Below are positions 1 to 6,755 of a DNA stretch of 18,387 bases, piece by piece. This DNA comes from Collinsella sp. Its GTDB lineage: Bacteria > Actinomycetota > Coriobacteriia > Coriobacteriales > Coriobacteriaceae. The position numbers and the translations under genes are program-made. Numbering within the stretch: position 1 is the first letter of the stretch; every line of letters begins with the position of its first letter. Under the pieces are notes generated by a model. The model did not search any database and was not told where the DNA came from. It was given only the letters and a program-made list of their open reading frames with translations. The DNA lies in the NCBI GenBank assembly GCA_031292915.1, contig JAUMSH010000015.1, forward strand, positions 1-18,387, written 5' to 3'.

Positions 1-733
1 GGGTGCGCTTCCACTGCATCTCCTCCAGGATGCACATCGAGAACAGAATCGTCTCGCCCCACAGGGCGCCGGAGCCGATGAACATGGTGTAGGGGGCCAG
101 GGCGTACTTCTTGGCGAGCTCCTCGGCGCGCGGCTCGAAGCGCTTGCGGATGTCGAGCATGTCCTTCCAGATATCCTTGGTCTGCTCGATAAACAGATCG
201 AACTTGGGGAAGCAGCCGCGGCGGTTGAGCAGGCGCAGGCCGAAGCAGTCGGCGAGGTAGTAGCCCTTCTCGCAGCCGCCCGAACCATGGTCAGAAGCCA
301 TGGCGACGCAGTTCTCGGCACCCACAGCCTGGCCGATGGGGCCCTCGGGCTTGGTCATGGCGTAGACGCGCACGCCCATGCCCTTCATCTTCTTGACGGC
401 CTCGAGGACCTCGGGGGTGGTGCCGGACTCGGAGGCGGTGAGCACGACGGACTTCTCGGTCATGCGCTTGTGGCCCATGGCGTTCCACTCGGCGGCGTGG
501 ATCAGGTAGACCTCGAGGTCGCGGTCGCCGAACTTGTTCATGAGGTACTCGAGCTGCATGAGCTCGTCCCAGGTGCCGCCGACGCCCATCAGGAACACGG
601 CGTCGTAGCCCTCGTCGGCGACCTTGTCGGCGAGCGCGGTCATCTTCTTGCCGGTCTCGTAGAGCGCCTTGCCGTCCTCGAGATAGCCCTCCTGGTCGAA
701 ATGCATGATCTCGATCTTCTCGGTTTCCTTCAT
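1..733 (-). CDS. SIS-domain sugar-phosphate deglycase/isomerase, C-terminus missing
   Basis: This is a partial gene: 244 codons are present and the 3' end lies outside the window. The ATG at 733 follows a good ribosome binding site (AAAGGAG, about 7 nt upstream). The first SIS domain spans roughly residues 35-165. It contains a phosphosugar-binding loop SESGTTPEV (101-109), where the hydroxyl residues normally hold the sugar phosphate. A second SIS domain begins near residue 210 (FIGSGALWGE) and is cut before the usual EEF-HGP catalytic segment. By family resemblance it is closest to FrlB/GfrF-type fructosamine-6-phosphate deglycases, which split 6-phospho-fructosamines into glucose-6-phosphate and an amine; amino-sugar isomerases (AgaS-like) remain possible. 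It lies 60 bp downstream of another SIS gene on the same strand, so the two are probably co-transcribed. Its codons look more strongly G/C-ending than its neighbour's, suggesting high expression. Confidence 0.85.
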   Translation of the reverse strand, partial: MKETEKIEIMHFDQEGYLEDGKALYETGKKMTALADKVADEGYDAVFLMGVGGTWDELMQLEYLMNKFGDRDLEVYLIHAAEWNAMGHKRMTEKSVVLTASESGTTPEVLEAVKKMKGMGVRVYAMTKPEGPIGQAVGAENCVAMASDHGSGGCEKGYYLADCFGLRLLNRRGCFPKFDLFIEQTKDIWKDMLDIRKRFEPRAEELAKKYALAPYTMFIGSGALWGETILFSMCILEEMQWKRT

Positions 734-793
734 TTGTCTCTCCTTTCTGGGGTTGTTTCCACATCCCCCATGCCAACGGGCATCAAAACCCGC

Positions 794-1918
794 TTACATT
801 CCGTAACACTCGGCCGCTTTGGCCTTAAGCGCATTGACTGACTCTTCGTAGCCCTCTGCCTTGACCTCCATTTGCTTGGAGACGGCATCAAGATACGGGT
901 GCACGTCCCATGACTTCAGACGCTCGGCTATCATGGCCGCAATCGTCTGGAAGAACACAAGATTGGGAATTGCGCTGAGCAGCGGAGCCACCTGAGGCAC
1001 CTGAGGCACCGCAACCTCGTGAGCCCTACCCTTGGGATGGGCCGTGAGCAGCACCGTTTTTGTCGTAACGTTCGATAGCGCATCAGCGATATTCGCAAGA
1101 CGCTCCGACCCCTGCGGATCGTCGACGATAAACACCAGATAGCCCGGAACGATCTGCATCTCGGGACCGTGGACGAACTCCTCGCCTTCGTGATGCATGG
1201 CAGGAATCTTGATGGTCTCGCTCAGCTTGAGGGCCGCCTCTTCGGCAACGCCATAGTTGGGGCCGTTGCCGACGACCATGGCGGGCGTGTGCTCAGAAAG
1301 CTCGAGCATGTGGTCTTGGACATATGCCTCGGCGGTCTTGCACATCACGGCATTGGCCTGGATAGCCTCACGCAGGTCGTCAAGACGCTGGGCAACGCCC
1401 TTGGCGTCAATCGTTCCGCGCGCCTGACCGCCGTAAATACCAAAGAGCACCAGGTACTCAACGAGCACCTCGACGCCCAGAGTCACAAAGTCCACCGACT
1501 CGACGCCCACACCGTAGTCAAGAACGATGTCAGCGTGTTCCTTGATGGGTGCCTCGACGTTTGCCGTGAGCGCAACTGCAGCCATATCGTGTGCGCGCAT
1601 GTAATCGAGCGCCGCAATCGTATTGGTCGAATAGCCACTCTGCGAAACGGCAATGTTGAGCACATGCTGCGGATAGGTGTGTTCAAAATCGACGAAGGCC
1701 TCGGGCGTCACAACGGACACCTGCATTTGCAGGGCATCTTGCAGGTAATCGCGGGCGCAATCGGCGGCATGGCGCGACGAACCCGAAGCAACGATGCGCA
1801 GCGCGTCAAAAGAACCGGACTGGAAAATATCAACGAGCTGCGCTACCAGCTCAGACGAACGCTCGAGGTTCTCCCCCATACGCACATGGGCAAGCTGAAC
1901 GTAATCGAGCATCTTCAT
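794..1918 (-). CDS. Double SIS-domain protein, GlmS isomerase-like (GfrE/FrlB-type deglycase candidate)
   Basis: This 374-residue protein has two SIS domains and no glutaminase domain, so it is not a full GlmS. The ATG at 1918 is chosen because GAGGTGAG ends just upstream of it; an in-frame ATG 13 codons earlier lacks such a site. The first SIS domain carries ASGSSRHAA (44-52) and the phosphate-binding loop SQSGYSTNT (92-100). The second carries EGEEFVHGPE (244-253), the family's conserved catalytic region. Members of this family isomerise or deglycate sugar phosphates bearing an amine at C1 or C2. The combination with a second, dissimilar SIS protein directly downstream resembles the Salmonella GfrE-GfrF pair for glucoselysine- and fructoselysine-6-phosphate; that assignment is inference. 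A 193-bp gap with operator-like palindromes separates it from the GntR genes upstream, so it probably has its own regulated promoter. Confidence 0.85.
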   Translation of the reverse strand: MKMLDYVQLAHVRMGENLERSSELVAQLVDIFQSGSFDALRIVASGSSRHAADCARDYLQDALQMQVSVVTPEAFVDFEHTYPQHVLNIAVSQSGYSTNTIAALDYMRAHDMAAVALTANVEAPIKEHADIVLDYGVGVESVDFVTLGVEVLVEYLVLFGIYGGQARGTIDAKGVAQRLDDLREAIQANAVMCKTAEAYVQDHMLELSEHTPAMVVGNGPNYGVAEEAALKLSETIKIPAMHHEGEEFVHGPEMQIVPGYLVFIVDDPQGSERLANIADALSNVTTKTVLLTAHPKGRAHEVAVPQVPQVAPLLSAIPNLVFFQTIAAMIAERLKSWDVHPYLDAVSKQMEVKAEGYEESVNALKAKAAECYGM

Positions 1919-1947
1919 CGTCTCACCTCGTAACAAATCATTAGTAT

Positions 1948-1957
1948 TTGATATCAA
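1948..1957. promoter_or_regulatory. Perfect palindrome TTGATATCAA upstream of the SIS operon
   Basis: A 10-bp perfect palindrome lies 30 bp upstream of the SIS gene start at 1918. A second TTTGATA copy occurs near 1980. The position suits an operator overlapping a promoter or the start of the transcript, but a 10-bp AT-rich palindrome can arise by chance. Confidence 0.3.
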
Positions 1958-2044
1958 TCACAGTTACAGGTTACGGCTTTTTGATACCTCTTTGTCGATT
2001 AATTTATCCCCATCGGCGAACGGTCGATTTTGAGCCCTGTAAGG

Positions 2045-2056
2045 TTGTATATACAG
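2045..2056. promoter_or_regulatory. GntR-type operator candidate, TTGTATATACAG
   Basis: The central 10 bp (TGTATATACA, 2046-2055) are a perfect palindrome. It sits in the gap between the GntR genes and the SIS genes they probably control. GntR regulators of the HutC/UTRA subfamily, TreR of Bacillus for example, bind 12-bp palindromes of very similar sequence. No other copy was seen in the window. Confidence 0.5.
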
Positions 2057-2111
2057 CTGACCCAACGATCAAAACTGGTTAGTTTCCCAGCCGTTATTCA
2101 CAAAATACCAG

Positions 2112-2825
2112 CTAGTACGTATAGGTATATCCACCCGCATCACCGCGGTTAAACGATTTGACGTACTCGATCGCTTGGCCGCCCGCATCGAAGCTTACGC
2201 ACTCCAGCGTCAAGGCAAGATCGCCCTGCTCCAGTCCAAGCAGGCCGGCATCTCGCGCGCCCAGCGCTTCGATATCGAGCTTTTCCTGTGCCATAACTGG
2301 CTTTCGGCCCAGCATCTCATAGGTCTCGTACAAACTGAAGACCGACACGTCAATATCTTCGATGGTTGGAAACAGCAGGCACGGGATGAACGCCATCTCA
2401 ATCGATACAGGGTCGCCGTTGACGCAGTTCAAACGCCGAATCGAATACAGCAAATCATCCTCGGCGATGCCAAACAGGTCGGCGTAGTATGGCCCCGCAT
2501 AACGCTTGGAACGCGCGAGAATACGGACGGACGGCTCGCCGCCCGAAGCACGGACCGATTCACGGAAACCGCCCGTGCGTTCAAAAAAAGCAGGTACTTT
2601 CTGCGCCACAAAGGCACCTTTTCCCCGAACACGGCGAATCTGCCCGCGCCGAACCAGCTCATCGACAGCGCTTCGGATGGTCAAGCGTGTCGTACCAAAT
2701 TCCTCGGCGAGGTCTTTTTCGGACGGCATCATGGAACCCGTGGGATATATACCGCGCTCGATACGCTCCTCGATGCGGCGTCGAATGCGCATATAGACCG
2801 GGGTGGCATCTACTGTTTCAGCCAT
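2112..2825 (-). CDS. GntR-family regulator with UTRA ligand domain (second of a pair)
   Basis: This 237-residue protein is the usual length for the HutC/UTRA branch of GntR regulators. An N-terminal winged helix-turn-helix spans about residues 8-76, with MPSEKDLAEEFGTTRLTIR as the recognition region and a wing ending RGKGAFVAQ. A UTRA effector domain (about 95-235) follows; in relatives it binds phosphorylated sugars or amino sugars. The ATG at 2825 follows AGGTGAAC. Its first 16 bases overlap the end of the upstream GntR gene in another frame, so the two are translationally linked. The gene points toward the SIS enzymes, and an operator-like palindrome lies just beyond its stop. It probably controls that operon in response to a sugar phosphate; the ligand is unknown. 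Confidence 0.93.
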   Translation of the reverse strand: MAETVDATPVYMRIRRRIEERIERGIYPTGSMMPSEKDLAEEFGTTRLTIRSAVDELVRRGQIRRVRGKGAFVAQKVPAFFERTGGFRESVRASGGEPSVRILARSKRYAGPYYADLFGIAEDDLLYSIRRLNCVNGDPVSIEMAFIPCLLFPTIEDIDVSVFSLYETYEMLGRKPVMAQEKLDIEALGARDAGLLGLEQGDLALTLECVSFDAGGQAIEYVKSFNRGDAGGYTYTY

Positions 2826-3577
2826 TGTTCACCTGCCACGCTCCTCATGCCGTTCTCTTCGCCGTTATCGGCAAAGCGGAACTTTGTGGGCAAAATCACC
2901 GATTTGCAATGCTCCACAAAACGCATGTCCTTATCCAATTCGATCGTGCTCTCATAGAACACCGGCGTTCCCTCTTCTTGCTGGAGCAGCTCGGCCTCTT
3001 CGGCGTTCAAACGCGAGATGGAGATATGCTCACGTCCATGCTCAACACGCACGCCACCTTCTTTGAGCAAGACATCGTAAAGGCTCTCGCACTCAAAATC
3101 GTGCTCGATAAGCGATGGGCACAGGGACAGGTTAACGTGAGCCGTCTCGATTGACGCCGGCTCGCCCTCAATAAGTCGAACGCGCTGCATGCGAAGCAAA
3201 GGAGCGCCTACAGACACCCCAAGCTTGTCGGCAAGTGCCTCATCCGCCTCGATGGTCCCGGTAGAAACCAGACGAGAAGAGGGGTGCAGGCCGGCAGTCC
3301 GCACAGCATCGGAAAAGTTATACGTTTCCTGGAAGATGTTCAGCGGCTTGGGAGGACACACATACGTACCCGATCCGCGTCGGCTCTCGAGTGTTCCACA
3401 CGAGATGAGCCGCGTGATACCGGCGCGCAACGCCGTACGCGAAACGCCAATCTCTTCGCACAGCACGCGCTCGGCCGGTAGGCGATCACCGCCGGCAAGC
3501 TGATGGTGCTGGATATACCAAAGAATTCCCTCAACAGCACGATCTTTGGGGGGAATTGCATAAGATTCGCCTGCCAT
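2810..3577 (-). CDS. GntR-family regulator with UTRA ligand domain (first of a pair)
   Basis: A 255-residue GntR/UTRA regulator starting at ATG 3577, with GAGGAG 8 nt upstream. The winged helix-turn-helix (about 8-75) includes LPAERVLCEEIGVSRTALR and the wing motif RRGSGTYV. The UTRA domain covers about residues 90-240. It is clearly a different protein from its downstream partner, with low identity outside the DNA-binding domain, so this is not a recent duplication. Its stop lies 16 bases inside the next gene. Two regulators of the same subfamily in one overlapping transcript suggests either two ligands for one pathway or a heteromeric arrangement. The C-terminal extension of about 20 residues after the UTRA core has no recognisable feature. 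Confidence 0.93.
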   Translation of the reverse strand: MAGESYAIPPKDRAVEGILWYIQHHQLAGGDRLPAERVLCEEIGVSRTALRAGITRLISCGTLESRRGSGTYVCPPKPLNIFQETYNFSDAVRTAGLHPSSRLVSTGTIEADEALADKLGVSVGAPLLRMQRVRLIEGEPASIETAHVNLSLCPSLIEHDFECESLYDVLLKEGGVRVEHGREHISISRLNAEEAELLQQEEGTPVFYESTIELDKDMRFVEHCKSVILPTKFRFADNGEENGMRSVAGEQWLKQ

Positions 3578-3615
3578 TGCACAGACTCCTCATTCAGAAA
3601 CGTATGCCGCCAAAA

Positions 3616-4104
3616 TTAGGCCAGCCCTCCCATGGCATCAAATTCGGCCTTGATCTTCTCGGCGACATTCCGATACGACTTATATAGACTTGAATCGCGT
3701 TTAACTTCGTCGGTCATAACGGGAATCTCTAATTTGGAAACCTCGTCTTTTCCCGTCTGAACCGCCACAACAACGCCCATACCAAGACACATATTACGCT
3801 TGGCAGCATTTTTTTTCGCCGCCTTGGCGGGATTTACCAGGATACGCTGGGCAAATTCCTGTTTTGAGGCCACTTCCTCGGCCTCCGGATCGCCCGCCTC
3901 GGCTACTTCGCACTGCAACACGTCCGCATAGTCAAAAATCTTCGGCTCGCCGCCGCGCTGATGCACGGCCCACTTGCGACGCGTGGCATCCTGGTAGATA
4001 GCCGGCAAAAACGTAAACCGCGGCGGGTCCAAAATCGTATCCGTGATGGTAAACACATCGGGATCAAAGGCATCCTGCGGGTTTTTCTTCTTGAACAGCC
4101 CCAT
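3616..4104 (-). CDS. Small protein of unknown function, DUF4428-like C-terminal half suspected
   Basis: This 162-residue protein starts at ATG 4104, where GGGAGG lies 5 nt upstream; an ATG 11 codons earlier has no such site. The N-terminus is MGLFKKKNPQ, a short basic stretch, with no signal peptide or clear membrane segment. About residues 45-75 (KIFDYADVLQCEVAEAG) resemble the strand-turn-strand seen in DUF4428-like proteins, where a described value is compared with an F-Y/F-x-D-I strand. The middle is Lys/Ala-rich (AKAAKKNAAKRN). I do not recognise a catalytic motif. It lies 38 bp upstream of the GntR pair on the same strand and could share their transcript. A TATATT-like -10 element occurs near 4142-4147 on the minus strand without a good -35. 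Confidence 0.8.
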   Translation of the reverse strand: MGLFKKKNPQDAFDPDVFTITDTILDPPRFTFLPAIYQDATRRKWAVHQRGGEPKIFDYADVLQCEVAEAGDPEAEEVASKQEFAQRILVNPAKAAKKNAAKRNMCLGMGVVVAVQTGKDEVSKLEIPVMTDEVKRDSSLYKSYRNVAEKIKAEFDAMGGLA

Positions 4105-4225
4105 ATCAGCCTCCCGTACTAGCATTAAACAACTCAAGCCGAATATAGCACCAATTTCAAGCTCATGCTTTAGCAGATCGGTGCGCGGCGTCTATGGCTC
4201 GCCCAGCGGAAGAGCTTACGGACGA

Positions 4226-4298
4226 GGGCCGGGGTGCCTGCTTTGTTTTGAGAAGTTCGCGAAGCCCACCTCTCAAAACAAAGCAGGCGCCCCGGCCC
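4226..4298. repeat. 28-bp inverted repeat with 17-nt loop
   Basis: Arms at 4226-4253 and 4271-4298 are complementary over 28 bp, with a single difference that would be a G-U pair in RNA. The outer half is pure G/C-rich and the inner half is TTTGTTTTGAGA/TCTCAAAACAAA. The stem is much longer than an ordinary intrinsic terminator and no T-run follows on either side. It lies downstream of the LacI gene (minus strand) and upstream of the 162-residue gene. It could act as a terminator for lacI or be a mobile palindromic element. The rest of 4105-4352 holds only a 5-bp hairpin at 4311-4323. Confidence 0.85.
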
Positions 4299-4352
4299 CG
4301 CCGGCAAATAGCGGACACTCCGCATGCAATCTATGCAAACAAACAAGTGCGC

Positions 4353-5381
4353 TTAGCTATATTCGGTAAGGTCAAGCACGCTGCCCTTCACGATAAGCGC
4401 CGGCTCCAGAACGACCTCTTCGGCACGTCTACCGCCCCTACCGGCAAGACGCTTGGACATGCAGCCAAAAGCATGCTCCGCGAGGACACCAGGGTCCTGC
4501 TCAATCGCGGTCAGCGCTGGTTCAAAGAGAACATCGGCGGCCGAGTTGTCATAGCTTACGACCGAGATATCGCCCGGGATGCTCTTCCCCATCTCGTGCA
4601 AGCGCTTGAGCAAACCGAGGGCAATGTTGTCCGAGCTTGCGAACACGGCAGTGGCGTCGGTTGCGAGCACCGCCTCCGAGGCCTCGTAGGCGCTCGGAAT
4701 GTAGTACTCGCTCTCAAACTCCAGGCGCGCGTCGATGGGCAGTCCCACCTCGCGCAGTGCGCGCTCATAGCCAGCAAGTCGCTTGCGGCCCGTATTGGAG
4801 CGACGCGCGTTAACCAGACAGGCGATGCGGCGATGACCCTGCTCAATCAGATACCGCGTGGCCATGTAGCCGCCCATCTCGTGGTCGAACATCACCTTGT
4901 CGCACTCGAGCCCCTCAATGGCACGGTCGACCATCACGGCAGGGATAGGCAGATGGCTGACCTCTTCGCGCAGGGCACGGTCATCCGAGAACTCGTCGCC
5001 TACCACCAGAAAGACGCCGTCGACGCCGCGCGTCACCAGCTGGCGTAGCAGTTCCAGATCGTCATCGGCGCTTCCACCCGAGCTGGTAATAAAGAGTGCA
5101 TAGCCGTCTTCACGGCAGCGCTTTTCCAAGCTGCCGGCGAGCGAGGCAAAAAAGCGACTCTCGATATTGGGAACGATCAGGCCTAAGGTGCGCGACTCGC
5201 GCATAACCAGGCTACGCGCGATCTGGTTGGGAACATAGTGGTTGCGTGCCGCAACCTCCTTGATGAGCCTGCGGTTTTCTTCCGAGATGCGACAGGGCCG
5301 ATTATTGAGAACAAGCGAGACCGACGAAGGGGAAAGCCCCACCTCCTGGGCGATCTGCTTGAGGGTGACTTTGTTGGCCAT
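4353..5381 (-). CDS. LacI-family transcriptional regulator
   Basis: A 342-residue regulator starting at ATG 5381 with AAAGGAGC just upstream. A longer in-frame reading to 6458 exists but runs antisense through murB and is not real. The N-terminal LacI helix-turn-helix is clear: VTLKQIAQEVGLSPSSVS (about 5-22), then the hinge helix region around residues 45-60 (NQIARSLVMRESRTLG). The periplasmic-binding-like effector domain covers about 62-335, with typical segments GVFLVVGDE, AVFASSDNIALGLL and the family sequence GDISVVSYDN. Such proteins repress sugar genes and release on binding a sugar. No transporter or enzyme lies in the same transcript, so the target is unknown; it could act on the sugar genes elsewhere in this window. 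It is divergent from murB, with 183 bp between the starts. Confidence 0.95.
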   Translation of the reverse strand: MANKVTLKQIAQEVGLSPSSVSLVLNNRPCRISEENRRLIKEVAARNHYVPNQIARSLVMRESRTLGLIVPNIESRFFASLAGSLEKRCREDGYALFITSSGGSADDDLELLRQLVTRGVDGVFLVVGDEFSDDRALREEVSHLPIPAVMVDRAIEGLECDKVMFDHEMGGYMATRYLIEQGHRRIACLVNARRSNTGRKRLAGYERALREVGLPIDARLEFESEYYIPSAYEASEAVLATDATAVFASSDNIALGLLKRLHEMGKSIPGDISVVSYDNSAADVLFEPALTAIEQDPGVLAEHAFGCMSKRLAGRGGRRAEEVVLEPALIVKGSVLDLTEYS

Positions 5382-5416
5382 CTCGCTCCTTTCGGGTTTA
5401 CGCGCAATCTCTTGAA

Positions 5417-5422
5417 AGTATA
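5417..5422 (-). promoter_or_regulatory. Candidate -10 element (TATACT) for the LacI regulator
   Basis: On the minus strand TATACT lies 36 bp upstream of the start codon at 5381, five of six bases matching the -10 consensus. No convincing -35 is seen at 16-18 bp spacing, so the promoter may be weak or need an activator. Confidence 0.4.
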
Positions 5423-5515
5423 GCGACTGCCCATCTACCTCGGTGATAAACACTTTACCAATCCGGTGGACGGCTGTTTTATCGCCGCCAGCGCACCAAA
5501 TCCGTCCAGGTGGGG

Positions 5516-5521
5516 TATATT
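5516..5521 (+). promoter_or_regulatory. Candidate -10 element (TATATT) for murB
   Basis: TATATT lies 43 bp upstream of the murB start. The -35 region is poor. No LacI-type palindrome with a central CG was found between the two divergent promoters. Confidence 0.35.
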
Positions 5522-5564
5522 GCAATCGATCGATGACAACAACCACCAAAAGGCGGATATCCGT

Positions 5565-6527
5565 ATGCACGAGAACGACTTTTTTAACGAGGACCTGCTT
5601 TGCGCGCTCGCCGGCGTTGCCGGCGAAGACAACGTACTCATGAGCGAGCCCATGCGCGAGCACACCACGTTTAAGATCGGCGGCCCGGCCGATGTCTTCG
5701 TCACGCCCGACACCGAGCAGGGCCTCGTCGCCACGCTCGATACCTGTTATCGCTGCGATCTGCCACTCACCATCGTGGGCAACGGCTCCGACTTGCTCGT
5801 CGGTGACAAGGGCATCCGCGGCGTCGTCGTAGCGCTGGGCAAGGGCCTCTCCGACATTACGGTCGACGGCACGCATGTCACGGCAGCAGCCGGCGCCTTG
5901 CTTTCTGACGTCGCCGCGGCGGCAGCCGAGGCCGGTCTCACCGGTATGGAGCCCATCTCGGGTATCCCCGGATCGGTCGGCGGCGCCTGCTACATGAACG
6001 CCGGTGCCTACGGTGCCTGCATGGCCGACGTGCTGGAGTCCGTACGGGTCTACAAGCCCGCACGCGTCCTCGACGATGGCACCCGCGGCAGCGGCAATAT
6101 CATTGAGTTCGATGTCGATGAGCTCAACCTGGGTTACCGCAAGAGTCGCATTGCCGACGACGGCTTTATCGTGCTCTCGGCAACCTTCAACCTCGCCCCG
6201 GGCAACGCCGCGATGATCAAGGCCGACATGGACAACTACCGCCAGCGCCGCGAGGACAAGCAGCCGCTCGACATGCCGAGCGCCGGCTCCACCTTCAAGC
6301 GCCCCGAGGGCTACTTTGCCGGCAAACTCATCATGGATGCCGGCTTGCGCGGCCACGCCGTCGGCGGCGCCCAGGTGAGCGAAAAACACTGCGGCTTCAT
6401 CGTCAACGTCGACCACGCCACCGCCGCCGACGTCGACGAACTCATCCGCCACATCCAAGCAACCGTCAAAGAGCAGTTCGATGTAGACCTAGAACCCGAA
6501 GTCCACCGAGTAGGCGAATTCCTTTAA
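5565..6527 (+). CDS. murB: UDP-N-acetylenolpyruvoylglucosamine reductase (MurB)
   Basis: MurB reduces UDP-GlcNAc-enolpyruvate to UDP-MurNAc with NADPH, the second committed step of peptidoglycan precursor synthesis, in the cytoplasm. The 320-residue protein starts at ATG 5565 (AGGCGG about 8 nt upstream), placing the conserved HTTFKIGGPAD at residues 33-43 as expected. The FAD-binding half contains VGNGSDLLVGDKG (71-83) and GMEPISGIPGSVGGACYMN (127-145). The C-terminal half has YRKSRI (191-196), the catalytic-serine segment GSTFKRP (241-247, Ser242) and LEPEV (309-313). GSTFKRP and the length fit the shorter MurB class. It is a single-gene transcript with its own terminator. It is divergent from the LacI gene but there is no functional reason to link them. 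Confidence 0.98.
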   Translation: MHENDFFNEDLLCALAGVAGEDNVLMSEPMREHTTFKIGGPADVFVTPDTEQGLVATLDTCYRCDLPLTIVGNGSDLLVGDKGIRGVVVALGKGLSDITVDGTHVTAAAGALLSDVAAAAAEAGLTGMEPISGIPGSVGGACYMNAGAYGACMADVLESVRVYKPARVLDDGTRGSGNIIEFDVDELNLGYRKSRIADDGFIVLSATFNLAPGNAAMIKADMDNYRQRREDKQPLDMPSAGSTFKRPEGYFAGKLIMDAGLRGHAVGGAQVSEKHCGFIVNVDHATAADVDELIRHIQATVKEQFDVDLEPEVHRVGEFL

Positions 6528-6531
6528 CAAA

Positions 6532-6553
6532 GAAGGCCCCGAAAGGGGCCTTC
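6532..6553 (+). terminator. Intrinsic terminator after murB
   Basis: A 9-bp perfect stem, GAAGGCCCC/GGGGCCTTC, with a GAAA tetraloop begins 5 bp after the murB stop. It is followed by the AT-rich stretch GCCATATTTATT rather than a pure T-run. Confidence 0.85.
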
Positions 6554-6605
6554 GCCATATTTATTCAGATAACCCAGTCCGGTGTGTCGCGCCCCGAACC
6601 CGGAA

Positions 6606-6736
6606 GGTCCGGGACCGCGGGCGAGGCATAAGGTTGCCTGCTCTACAGTCCTGCGCAAGACGAAGGCCACATTAAGTGGCCTTCTTTGCGTGCGGAACTC
6701 GCGACCAACCTTATGCCTCGCCCGCGGTCCCGGACC
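6606..6736. repeat. 131-bp element: perfect 31-bp inverted repeat with nested hairpin
   Basis: Arms at 6606-6636 and 6706-6736 are exact reverse complements over 31 bp. The outer tip GGTCCGGGACC is itself nearly palindromic. The 69-bp interior carries its own hairpin, GAAGGCCAC/GTGGCCTTC (6662-6670 and 6676-6684), followed by TTTGCG. The element lies in the 228-bp gap between convergent murB and the cell-wall hydrolase gene. It could serve as a two-way terminator for both, or be a small non-autonomous mobile element. No obvious target-site duplication was seen. Confidence 0.9.
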
Positions 6737-6755
6737 AACTTACTTCAAACCGCAG

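Noticed and set aside
4125..4140. Third copy of the shared operator motif (TTAAACAAC)
   Set aside because: Only about 9 of 12 core positions match in an AT-rich leader; likely chance.
5382..5564. LacI autoregulatory operator between the LacI gene and murB
   Set aside because: No palindrome with the family's central CG pattern could be found in the gap.
5382..6458. In-frame upstream extension of the LacI gene to a 701-residue protein
   Set aside because: The extension is antisense to murB throughout, looks like a GC-codon shadow, and a good ribosome binding site precedes the start at 5381.
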